Below are positions 20,111 through 30,401 of a stretch of 31,763 nt of DNA, one piece after another. Under the pieces are notes generated by a model. It was given only the letters and a program-made list of their open reading frames with translations. It did not search any database and was not told the origin of the DNA. Every line of letters begins with the position of its first letter. Position 1 is the stretch's first letter. The translations under genes were made by a program, and so were the position numbers. The stretch comes from Plakobranchus ocellatus. Its lineage: Eukaryota > Mollusca > Gastropoda > Plakobranchidae. The stretch is taken from the NCBI GenBank assembly GCA_019648995.1, contig BLXT01000492.1:85046-116808 (forward strand). The letters are read 5' to 3'.

Positions 20111-21408
20111 AACCTATAATCGATGCTGTAGTCGATGCTTTAAACGTTTTTCTGCTCTTCATTCTGTTTGAATAAACTTCGTTGAATCTTTTCATGTCCT
20201 TCTAAAAGTAAAAAAAAAATGGTAATGTCTTTAGTTAGGTTAAGGATTTGGTTTTAATTTTTTTTTGTTAAGGTAAGGTTTATTTTAACCTGTTTAAATG
20301 CTGTTTTGTTACATTAAAGTTTTTAAAAACCGTTTTGGCGCTCTATTGTTAAAGCAACGCTTTGCAAGTGTGCATGTTCTATATAATTAATACCTGACTT
20401 AGGTTCTCTGAAACGGCTGTTTAACTACAAAATGCAAACTTTGCCTCTCTGTTATGTTTATTCGATTCACAGCAATAAAGAAAGGCATTTAATAACAGGC
20501 AAAACTCAAAGAACTATTTTTTAGCAATGGATTTTATCCGTTCTTTCTCTGTGCAATTGCAATAGATCTAATAATGATAACGATAACAACAACAACAAAA
20601 ACAAGAAAATCACAGTTATCTTTCTGAAAATGTTCCGTGGCACATCCAAAAGGCTATGATTTCTGAAACAACCACGGCTAACCAGTCTCAAGTGGGATTT
20701 ACGACATCTTCGAGTTATGAATATATAAAGCTTACAGTGTACACTTTTGCAGAAAAAAAAAATTTATTTTATGTCTTCATCCCAGTTTTGTCAAAATATG
20801 CCAGTTTGAACATCGCACTTTTATTACTTTTCAGACTCAACACAAAATTTTTAGGACGCTTTAATGAAAAAGCACTGACAACTTGTGTCTGGTTTGCTCT
20901 GTTCGTCTCACACCAGAATATCGGGGAAATCCACTGAAAGTTATAAAGCGACATGTACAATGTATTTTCTGAAAAAAAAAAAACTGTTCTAAATAAAGTG
21001 GAGAAACCTTATCTACTTATACCCATTTAGTAAGCCACTTAAGAAAGGCGGACAAGCTGGAGGTCTGGGGCAGTACAAAACAGTTCTAGGCAGCATGGCG
21101 TGCTGCTCCTCACAAATTAGCTTTAAATAGCATCTTGGATGTTCGAAAGCACCTAAAAATTTGTACTAAGCTTATTTAAGAGGATCTGTTTCCTGTGCAT
21201 AGAAAGTAGATGGTAATCGACAGGAATTAGATCTAAATGGGCTTTTATACCTGTTTGTTTTTGTTTTTTTTAATCCGCCCTTTTATAAAAAGATTTTGGT
21301 TTTTCCAAGTTATCGTAAAATCTTTCTCTTATCATATAAATTAGAGCTAATCATTGCATAGTCTTTCCAAGTCAAGAAAGCTAATCAGACTGAGCCCCAA
21401 GCCACATA
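20111..21408. other. AT-rich non-coding stretch
   Basis: No gene recognised. Small items are AAC units at 20588-20600 and an A-run near 20972-20983. Short frames at 20656-20960 on both strands have no domain. Confidence 0.4.
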
Positions 21409-21705
21409 TAATTATTATAAAAAGTAAAAGGTAAAATGAGTCTCACGCTTAGTCCAAGCATTAGGGAACCAGGAGTAGGGTCCTGATTGTTCTTGGCATA
21501 CGGCTTTCTTAGGTAGTTTGCCATTGCTTTCCTCGCCTCCTTTACTTTTGCCGGGTCGAGACCTAGCTGCCCATTTAGTACTGGGTGGACACAGAGGAAC
21601 AATGAAAACTTGACTGGGCCCGGAATGGGATTCGAGCCTCGGGCTTTTCACTCGGTAGCAAAATGCCCTACCAGGTAAGCCGCCTCTTCTCCCATTGAGC
21701 AATAC
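21409..21705 (-). mobile_element. Second tRNA-derived SINE family, one copy
   Basis: On the minus strand the head reads GGCTTACCTGGTAGGGCA (A-box region, about 21685-21668), then GGCTCGAATCCCATT (B box, about 21645-21631). A ~200-bp body follows with CCACCCAGTACTAAATGGGC and GAGGAAAGCAATGGCAAAC. It ends in a T/A-rich tail near 21415-21430. The arrangement is that of a full-length tRNA-derived SINE. The body shares nothing with the other SINE family in this window. It may contain one of the conserved SINE central domains, but I cannot say which. Confidence 0.75.
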
Positions 21706-23551
21706 AAGTTATTTATATTGCTGGAAACTGTATTCTGTTAGCTTTGCTTTGTAACTCAATAGAAATCAATAGTAATGTTGATTTTATGACAAAGCTTAAA
21801 CGATTGAGAAAAAAAAACACGTTAAGAAAGAAGAAAAAAGGGTTTCCCACCAGTTCTTCACACGCCGGGATATGCTAACTGGGTGTCCATTGGAATGGGC
21901 CGCGATAGACCGCTCAGTCACGAGCCGTTATTTGATGGGGCAGTGACAAAGGCACCGTGATTATGCCAGCAAACAGTAGAAGTTTAGTTTTGGTACAATG
22001 ACGGTTTGCAACAACCGGTAGTTTGGAGCAAGGCTAACCATGCTGCCAACCAAATAAAGTGATCAAAAATACGAAAAAAAAAGGATAATACTATTTGGAA
22101 AAGTGTAGAATAACGTCATACTTCAAGGTCATAATGATAGTGCATCGGCGAAGTTAGTAGACAATTTTAGAGCAAGATGCCGCAGTGTGCAACTAAACTA
22201 CGGGCAGGTTGTAAAAAACTATTGATTCATATATCTAATATTTGAATTTAAATGTACATAAATGAAAGACGAAAAGTCAGGTGGTAGTAAGGTAAAGACT
22301 CAATAATCGAATACGGCGGGCTATATAGATCCATATGAATACAAGGATAATACGGAAATGGTGGAAAAGTTTAGGGTTTTGATCTTATTCCGAAGTCTTT
22401 TCAAATGTACCTAATTAGAAGGGTAGTAGAAGGCGGTAGAAAGGTAGTGGACTTCTAATATAGAGGGTTTTTAGATGCAAATGATTAAAAAGGTAAAAGG
22501 AATGTGATGGAAAGTTAAAGGACTTTATTCTAATACTGTGGTACATCATGCACCTGATTAGTAAATACATAGACGGATGTTAGATTTATTTCTCACGTGT
22601 AAACTCATCAGCTTTAGTTTGGAAATCTAATTTTCTCTCTTGAATGCCAGGAAATGTTTCGATAAAATCGTCAAATCCTTTGAAATTTCTTATCAAGCTT
22701 AAATATTTCATTAATCGCTTAATCTAGCTTTTTTTTGTGACGTCTCGAAATTTAATAATTTGATTTCTTGTTGGAAAATCTTATCTGACTAATCAGTAAA
22801 CATCGTTTGTTTTCTTTTTAAAAACCCACTAGCAAACCTCTGAAATTTCTCACAGGGATTTTTTTTTTTATTATTTTAAAGTCCCAAAAAAAATAGTTAC
22901 CTTTTAACAGTTTTCCATAAGCCGATGCCTATGTGCAACAACATTGAAAGTAACGTGATGAAGCAGATTGTATAATGGACCCAAAACAACAATGTTACTT
23001 ATAACTCCTTAAAGAATATTTGCATTGTTCATTTTTTAACATGTTATTGTTATCACTAGTGTATATTTTTTGCATGGATCGAGGAATGTATGAAAAGTTA
23101 TTTTCTCTTTATGGCGGTGTTACAGGTGTTTGAATCAATGAATTTGTTTCTTTTATGTAAGGGAAGTAAAAACTTACAAATGTAAAAAATTTTCAGAGTT
23201 AGGTAAATGATATGGGTAGTCTCCCTTCTATAAATGTTATTTTTAGAAATTGATTTTTTTAGATAATGTGATGTCTTTTCTGCATATTTTATCGAATACA
23301 ATTAAGAATTTAAACCAATTCAACACAAAGACTGATTTTCGATCCAATTATTGTAAAAAAAATTAGTAATATGGCTTGTTATTATGCTGGATATGGCGAT
23401 CTGAGGAACAATACAATTAATTCTACCGAAAGAAATTTGGATTAGGATACCGTAGAAAATGGCGGAATCTTTAAGAGGGAGTTAACTAGCAAAGAAGCAG
23501 TGCAGCAGCTCAGCACAGGCACAATGGATGTCAACTTTTGATAGTCTGTGG

Positions 23552-23552
<1 letters not shown>
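21706..23552. other. Non-coding stretch
   Basis: About 1.8 kb with no supported gene. A less AT-rich patch lies at 21845-21965. Poly-T at 22859-22869. Confidence 0.4.
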
Positions 23553-23553
<1 letters not shown>

Positions 23554-23624
<71 letters not shown>

Positions 23625-23752
23625 AAATAGTGGGGATGGTGGTGACAGAAATGCAAAGAGCCTGTTAAATCGGCCAATTTCTCAGTTGTTCTTTTGTTGT
23701 TGTTGTTGTTTGTTGTTGTTGCTGCTGTTGTTGCTTTGTGTGTGTGTGTGTT
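23554..23752. repeat. (AGT)n, (TTG)n and (GT)n microsatellites
   Basis: (AGT)n with about 23 units at 23554-23624, then (TTG)n interrupted at 23692-23735, then (GT)n at 23736-23751. Confidence 0.95.
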
Positions 23753-23893
23753 TATATTTCTATTTCTATTAGGTTTTTCGTTCCTTTGTGAGACGAAAAC
23801 TGCAATAACGTTGGTTGCAGTGATGAAAAAATCGAAACTTAGAGGCCTGCACGGGTCACCTAGTTCTTTACGCTAATGGAATTTTTTTTTTTA

Positions 23894-24263
23894 NNNNNNN
23901 NNNNNNNNNNNNNNNNNNNNNNNNNNNNNNNNNNNNNNNNNNNNNNNNNNNNNNNNNNNNNNNNNNNNNNNNNNNNNNNNNNNNNNNNNNNNNNNNNNNN
24001 NNNNNNNNNNNNNNNNNNNNNNNNNNNNNNNNNNNNNNNNNNNNNNNNNNNNNNNNNNNNNNNNNNNNNNNNNNNNNNNNNNNNNNNNNNNNNNNNNNNN
24101 NNNNNNNNNNNNNNNNNNNNNNNNNNNNNNNNNNNNNNNNNNNNNNNNNNNNNNNNNNNNNNNNNNNNNNNNNNNNNNNNNNNNNNNNNNNNNNNNNNNN
24201 NNNNNNNNNNNNNNNNNNNNNNNNNNNNNNNNNNNNNNNNNNNNNNNNNNNNNNNNNNNNNNN
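23894..24263. other. Assembly gap (370 N)
   Basis: 370 N. Translations through it are meaningless. Confidence 0.98.
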
Positions 24264-24584
24264 ATATTACAATATTACACTTTTGTGATGTAAAAACATA
24301 AAAAAGGAGGAAAAAATAATGACAACATAAAAAACGACTTATAAGGAGAGAGGTAACTATCTTAACATACAATCATGAATAAAATTAGTGTAACAGTTAG
24401 TTATATACTCTTTATTTATATTAGAGTGTTGATTCTACGTTTTTTGCCAGTTTGAATGATTTAATCTGTTTAATTGTAGAATTGCATATGTACATGTATG
24501 TGCATCTGCATGTTTTCCATAAAAATAATATTTAGTTAAATTGCATAGACCAGTGACTATACTATGGATTGGCATGATATTATG

Positions 24585-24659
<75 letters not shown>

Positions 24660-24736
24660 GTTGTTGTTGTTGTTGTGGTTTTTCTTGTTTTTGTTGTTGT
24701 TGTTGTTGTTGCTGTTGCTGTCTTTGTTGTTGTTGG
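24585..24736. repeat. Compound (ATT)n(GTT)n microsatellite
   Basis: About 25 ATT units pass directly into GTT units with interruptions. This is the same AAT/AAC motif pair as at 1225, seen on the other strand. Confidence 0.95.
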
Positions 24737-25096
24737 TATGATAAGTATTATAATAACAGGTCGACACGTCAACAATGTAATGTTACGGGGGGAGGGGTCA
24801 AAAAACTTCCCAAAAAGGTGTAAGATTGTATTTGAACAGCTCCTTAGAACATCTTCTTAATCAAGGCGCCACTTTTGAGAAAAGTCTATTTTACTTTCGT
24901 CCAATTCGTGATTTACAATGTAGTTCTGTGATGTATAATAAACTCTCTTTCTCACACGTTGCTATTTTCCATCCTATCCCCTCCTTTTCATTTTTTTTTT
25001 TAACTCTCTTTCTTAATTGAAAGCTTTCTCAATCTTTGTATTTTGTATCCATCTCTCATTTTCGAACAAAATCTCACTTTTACTTTATTTCTTTAA
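24737..25096. other. Non-coding stretch
   Basis: Pyrimidine-rich toward its 3' end. No gene recognised. Confidence 0.4.
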
Positions 25097-25101
25097 TCTC
25101 T

Positions 25102-25155
<54 letters not shown>
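25097..25155. repeat. (CT)n microsatellite
   Basis: About 25 CT units, directly upstream of the GC-rich duplication. Confidence 0.95.
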
Positions 25156-25158
<3 letters not shown>

Positions 25159-25196
25159 GTCTCTTTTTCAGTTTCGCTGCATTTCCAAGAAATCTG

Positions 25197-25330
25197 TTGT
25201 ATCTATCTGCCGAGGTTAACCCCCAAGCCCAGTGGTATTGGCCAAGGCCTGCGCGCAGTCTCTCTTGTATCTGGCTGCCGAGGTTAACCTCGAAGCCCAA
25301 TGATATTGGCCAATGCCTGCGCGCAGCCAG
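25197..25330. repeat. 68-bp GC-rich tandem duplication
   Basis: TGCCGAGGTTAACC recurs at 25208 and 25276, giving a 68-bp period. Each copy also holds CTTGTATCT or TTGTATCT, TATTGGCCAA and GCCTGCGCGCAG. The two copies differ at only a few positions. Confidence 0.9.
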
Positions 25331-25352
25331 TTCACCCAGGCTTGCGTGTGCC

Positions 25353-25384
25353 TGAGTCAGGGGGAGCCGAGTCTGTCTGAGTCA
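25353..25384. promoter_or_regulatory. Paired AP-1-like sites beside the GC-rich duplication
   Basis: TGAGTCA occurs at 25353-25359 and 25378-25384, 25 bp apart, in CCTGAGTCAGG-type contexts. With the two ATTGG (inverted CCAAT) boxes in the duplication, this could be an enhancer or promoter. No transcript is visible to confirm it. Confidence 0.35.
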
Positions 25385-25389
25385 GGATG

Positions 25390-26222
25390 GTTTTAAAAAA
25401 ACCCAAGAAATTAATAATAACAATAACAATAAGAACAAATGCTACGAAAACGAATTCGAAATCAGTGGTTCTCACATTTTCTTTATTGTGGCCTACACAA
25501 TTAGCATGTCCGTGTTTAGCAATGTTGAGACTCAGTTAAGCCGGAATTGATACAAAGGAGGAGGATATAGTTGAACATGTTGTGCCTCGAGATCAGTCCA
25601 AATGGGCGGAGATTTCGCATTTTCAGCGTGTTACATCATCTTTGCAGCATTACCTTGTTTGAATAAGATTATGAAAGGTGGAAAATGTTCAGAAATAATG
25701 CTTGTGTCCCGCTGGCAACGATCTTAAGTTTGAACTTTTCGATAAAATCCGAGGAAAGAATTAATTTCCTCAAAACTTTCTATTCGTCATCTGACTCACC
25801 AGAATTTGTTTCAAGGCATCTTACTTTTTGCCTTATGAGACGAGAATGAAAATAAGACGAGTAGCCTGAATGTTTGCCTAAACCTGCCAATAATGTTACA
25901 TTGCTATCAGGTTACTACATTTAGGCTAAGGTAGACTGGCTATCGTATAGCAGACTTTTTGCTGCACTTCTGTCTCTGTCATGTTGGGAGTAGAGAAATT
26001 CTAATACCATCAGAATCGGCTGGTAAATAAAGTCAGATGACTTTAGAACTTGCAATTTCTTCCACCTATGAGCGTATTAAATAGCATAGTTGTCGTATTT
26101 CACCGAGGTTAATGTTAACATAAAAATTATCACAGTTGTACTCTGTAAATGGGATTTAAAAAAAAAAAAGTAAGGCTACTGCATCCATAGACACTGGCTA
26201 GCTACTGATTCTCGGCATATGC
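25390..26222. other. Non-coding stretch
   Basis: No gene recognised. A-run at 26158-26169. Confidence 0.4.
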
Positions 26223-26360
26223 GCCTATTGTATAGGCAATGGCGTAGCCACAGCATAGACATGGATACTGGGTAAAAACGCCTATTGTATAGACAATGGG
26301 TAGCCACTGCATAGACGTGGATATTGAGGATATAAGCCTATTGCATAGACACTGGATACT
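26223..26360. repeat. ~57-bp degenerate minisatellite
   Basis: GCCTATTG(T/C)ATAG recurs at 26223, 26280 and 26336. Each is followed by AATGG-GTAGCCAC-GCATAGAC-TGGATA with substitutions. A further half unit lies upstream (GCATCCATAGACACTGG, about 26180). The third copy is partial. Confidence 0.8.
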
Positions 26361-26399
26361 TAAACATAAATGCTGTTTAGAAATTGGATACAAGGTGCA

Positions 26400-28040
26400 T
26401 ACACCATGTAGAGAAAGTAAATATATGTAACTCTCTTATCATCATGCAAGTGATTATCAATACCGAAAGTTTTTTACCGGGTACTTTCGGGTATTTCCGC
26501 TAACAGCGCAGTTAGGCCTACCTAGTTTTATTACACACCCATTATTATCAGATTCGATGTGCAGGTTTAACCTTTACATTTTACCTAGCCAACTTGCATT
26601 GTTATTTGCAACAGAAATATAGATGTCTTGTCATCAGCTGTTACATCTCCATTCACAAACCCTTCAGCTTAAAATATCGACGTGCATTCCGTGGATTTCT
26701 TTTATATTATTGACTTTTTTGTCTCCTCATACTCTTGTGTGGACTTTCAGGACAAGTTGTCATGAATAGTTTGCCTGTAAATCCTCCTCATCATTGTTAA
26801 TTTAAACTCGTGACAGAATTTTCTTTTTCTTTATATATAGATCCAGTTATACCATTTCAAGAGTGCATAATACTTTGAAAACTTGTCAATATAAAATCAA
26901 TAAGAGAGCATGTTTCCTCTTTGCCTCTTTATTTTCCTTTATCGACGTCCATAATATCAGTAATAGTCCATTTCATGCCGATGTATCCGGTGTGTAATAC
27001 ATTAAAAGTGAGTATTTCGACCTAAAATTTTTTTAACTAGATTCACAAACATAAAGTATTATTACACTATTGCAAAAATAATGCGGACTATCAAGCCATA
27101 AAATTGAGGGTGATTTTTTTTTTTTTTTAAGTGGATTAAAAAAAAAAATCTAGGCTTCTTGTTTGTGCGTACGCTGGAAAATGCTCTCAGGGAGCTCAAG
27201 CTCTCGTTGAGGTAGTGTCAGAGACGGCTTGAAACCCGCGGCAAATTCTTGCTTATTTAAAACGAGTTTTGTAGCTGTTTCTAAATTTTAAAAATTAATC
27301 GATTCAAATTAGAATGCGTTTCTCAGAGCTTTCTCGAAAGCTACTATTTCACATTTTTCTTTTCTTTTTTTTTTTCTGTAATAAGGCGAAGATCTTTTGT
27401 CCTACCTCCAAATAAAGCGAAAAACAGAAGGCTTTTGTCTTCATAGAAAATTTTGATTCTAAATATTTTATCCATATTGAGGTGGCTTTAATTAAATTTC
27501 TAATTTCTAAAAGCCTATCTAAATCTCTCTGATTTTTTGAAACAAAGAGTAATATATATTTCTCATAAGCTTACAACATGAACAAAGGATTTCCAATTTT
27601 GAAAATTCTTCTGAAGGTCAAAATTTTTATTTTTTTTAAACTAGAGAGCACGCCATGCTGCAATAAACTTAATGTTTGCTGATTCTCTAGATTGTCTGGT
27701 CTTTTCGTGTTCTGCTAAGGATCCATAAATTGATTTTGTTTCCTCCACTTTATCTCGTTTATTTTTTTCAAGCTCAACTTTTTTTTTTTCTTTTTTTGTT
27801 ATTGATTCATTGCACTTTTTTAAGCGCACCAAGAAATCACAATTGACATATTTCAGTAGAAACAGCTCTCCAGTTTTGTATTATTTTACATTTATTCATT
27901 TGGGTTTTAGAGAATTTCGCATCCAAGACTATTGGACCACAATTTCACTGCGTTTGAGATCCTTCCTGAAACCAAGCCTTTAAAAAAAAAAACAACAAAA
28001 CAAAACAAAAAAAAAAAGCATGGCGGAGCTCTAGGCCTAT
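26400..28040. other. AT-rich non-coding stretch
   Basis: No supported gene. A T-run and an A-run face each other at 27115-27150 and could form a hairpin. A 63-codon Lys/Glu-rich minus-strand frame (27641-27832) has no domain and is not called. Poly-A at 27979-28018. Confidence 0.4.
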
Positions 28041-28045
28041 AGCCC

Positions 28046-28094
28046 ATTGGCTGCATTCGTAAGGGAGTAAACATTTCGTCACATTTCATTGGCT
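28046..28094. promoter_or_regulatory. Two inverted CCAAT boxes, candidate promoter
   Basis: ATTGGCT occurs at 28046-28052 and 28088-28094, 42 bp apart. The area lies about 300 bp 5' of the candidate first exon ending at 28355. Inverted CCAAT boxes (NF-Y sites) are common in animal promoters. No TATA box is obvious. Confidence 0.35.
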
Positions 28095-28299
28095 ATTGCC
28101 AACTGAATGAGACGAACTTAGGAGACTTTAAACTTTAATGAGAGAAAATCTGACGATTTCTGTTAAATACTAGGCCTAACGTCATCTTGATCTTGACACT
28201 TGCTCGGAATCGTAACAGATAGGTGATATATTGTACTACGTTTTTCTTTACACCTCTACAGAGCCTTGCAACCAGACTGTCAGAACCAAAAAGACCGCG

Positions 28300-28355
28300 A
28301 TATGAACACTCTACACTGTTAAATCCACAGCGGCGGAATAATGCACCAGTATCAG
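28300..28355 (+). other. Candidate non-coding first exon ending in a splice donor
   Basis: The donor is CAG|GTTAGT at 28355/28356, one base off the CAG|GTRAGT consensus. Just upstream is CACAGCGGCGGAATAATGCA, which is CpG-bearing for this AT-rich area. Joined to the acceptor at 29981, the short frame from the ATG at 28342 stops after 12 codons, so the exon would be 5' UTR. The exon start is not defined; 28300 is arbitrary. Confidence 0.3.
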
Positions 28356-28788
28356 GTTAGTGCCGAGATAAAACTTTACATAATGAAACCATAGCTGATG
28401 TGCAAAGTAGGTTGATTTATTAAGATGGTATAGTTGTATTTAAAACATAGTTTGGCTTGGTCTGTACTTTCAAAGATGCAGTTGTTGCTCGCTTTTTTTT
28501 TTTTTTTTAACAATTATCAGGATGATGCACATCATTATCATTTTGTTGTTATTATTTTTAAATCATTGTTTATCTGTGTGGTTTTCTTTTTGTTGCTTTT
28601 TTTCGTTTTTTTTTACGGCCAAGAAATTATCTGAACGCAAAAAAGGGGAACGTTCTAGATATCTACTTTCTGTTTTTCTCCCGTATACGAGCACATTAAG
28701 GGAACGTTTCAAAAAGTCGTATCCTAAAAATGATTTATTTCAAGGGAAGAAACGAACATAATTATTTTTTAATCTGTCTAATTGTGGG

Positions 28789-28930
28789 AAGGCAGGTGTC
28801 ACAGTGGCTAGCGAGGTCGCCCTGATATTTGCTGGGACTTTTCTGTCACGTGCTCGAACCCCGCCTCTGGCACCTGGCCTGAAGGATCGCCTGAAAGCCT
28901 GAGATCACCTTGTTGTGGACTAGCTATGTA
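28789..28930 (+). mobile_element. tRNA-derived SINE, copy 5
   Basis: The only plus-strand copy. It begins GGCAGGTGTCACAGTGGCTA, with A box GTGGCTAGCGAGG at 28804-28816. The B-box region GTGCTCGAACCCC lies at 28850-28862, then GGCACCTGGCCTGAAGGATC. The tail is GCCTGAGATCACCTTGTTGT followed by GGACTAGCTATGTAC. It is one of the better preserved copies and lies in the possible intron 28356-29981. Confidence 0.85.
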
Positions 28931-29944
28931 CAAAAACCCATCAGTCTAATCATAGGCCCAATAGATAGTCTAATTATATACTAATTTTACATAAACCTTC
29001 AATTTTCTAGTACTAGTGTTAAATAGTTGTTATATTTAAACCTCTAATTTGTTAGAATCAGTGTTAATTAGTAAATGTCCTGTATTGGGAATTCCATAGA
29101 TTTAGTATCGGTTTAGATCTACAGGGCGGAAAAAATATTAACTAGAATTTTCACGGCTATTGTCTGATTTCCATTCTGTTTAAGTTATTATACGGTAGGC
29201 CTGCTTGCTTAAATAGTTTGAAATTTTGACAGAGATTAAAACAGTTTGTTTTTATCAATCTTAACATGGGCAAGATGATTCTAAGAAACTCTCGCATTTG
29301 TTTCCCTCAGTTGTTCCTCTTTTTTTTGTTGGTTTTTTTTTTTCGTTTTATTTATTTATTTTTTTTTTTTTGGTTTTATTTTTTTTTATTCTTCATATTA
29401 AGACTTAATATTTTCTACATGGCTTGTAGGCGAGATAACTTTAATGTGTACATTCTAAAAGAACTAGTGTTTCTTGCTCTGTGACCATTTTGAGGGCTAA
29501 ACACCCAGCTATTAACGCGAAATAAGATCTCAAAATGGGAAACAATTACCAAACTGTTGTATGTCGCCGCCTGTCACTTGATATTCTAGGCTGTAGCTTA
29601 TTTAGGTAGTTGGGCATTCTTGGCTTGTAGCTTAAGGGGTCGGGGCTTGCATGCACTATATTCTTATAAATAACATAGCCGCCTGAGCTTGTGTCTGTGT
29701 AGGAAAATGTAAAATCAGGTCAAAATATTTTTTTTTACAAATTTGAAGAAAGTGCATTTCATAACGATTTCAGACTCTTCATAGTTTCGAAATACCAACC
29801 GGAGTACAATCAAATCTGTAAAGCTGGCAACCATTCTCACTCAGTGTAAGTTTTTTCACAGGCTTAAACTGCATCCGTGATTGTCCGAAACAAAAAAGAT
29901 AGTTTAATAGAAGAGTTTCCTTCTAAAATTATTAGTTTTTTAAA
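28931..29944. other. Non-coding stretch, probably intronic
   Basis: T-rich tracts at 29319-29388. No gene is recognised. It lies within the inferred 5' UTR intron of the gene at 30402. Confidence 0.4.
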
Positions 29945-29981
29945 TGCTTCTTTTTTTTTTTTCTTTTATAATCTAATTCAG

Positions 29982-30401
29982 GCCCAAACTCAGCGCACTG
30001 CATGAAGATGGCGTTGGCAAAATACTGCTGCTCAGCACCCAGAATGGCCGAGAAAGAACTGGTAGTGACACAGCGCAAGATGATGCGAGGTGACAGACCA
30101 GATCTTTGCGGCCATGGAGTGACGAGTAACTGCAGCCTACGAGGAAAAACCACGTCCCTGCTGAGTCTGATGCTGGCGGGCGGGCTCCGCACCCGCCGGT
30201 TCTCCCACTGGCTGTCGGGCATGTCAAGGAAGAAATCACACAAGCGATCGCAATCTCTATTTGCAATAAGAATCACAAATTACAATCATCTATCTGCGAG
30301 CAGAGCACCTACTCTGAGAGAATCCTCTGTTTCTTTGAAGCTGTATGCACCACTGTGTAGCCCAGCAGTTGGTGCAGCTATAAGCCAATACGCTCCCGTT
30401 C
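29982..30401 (+). other. Probable 5' leader exon part of the gene at 30402
   Basis: A strong acceptor precedes it: a T-rich tract from 29949, TAATCTAATTCAG ending at 29981. GC content and CpG rise right after it, which supports an exon start. An in-frame TAA at 30381-30383 closes the frame upstream of the ATG at 30402, so this part is non-coding for the main ORF. A long second frame (30002-30454, 150 codons) overlaps the start of the main ORF and would act as an upstream ORF if present in the mRNA. Confidence 0.45.

Noticed and set aside
23860..24372. Frames through the N run
   Set aside because: They translate an assembly gap.
27641..27832. Lys/Glu-rich 63-codon minus-strand frame
   Set aside because: Short and low-complexity, starting in a T-run region. 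No homology could be recognised.
29932..30276. Two long overlapping minus-strand frames
   Set aside because: Probably open by chance in a GC-richer leader. No motif was recognised and the codon pattern is not persuasive.
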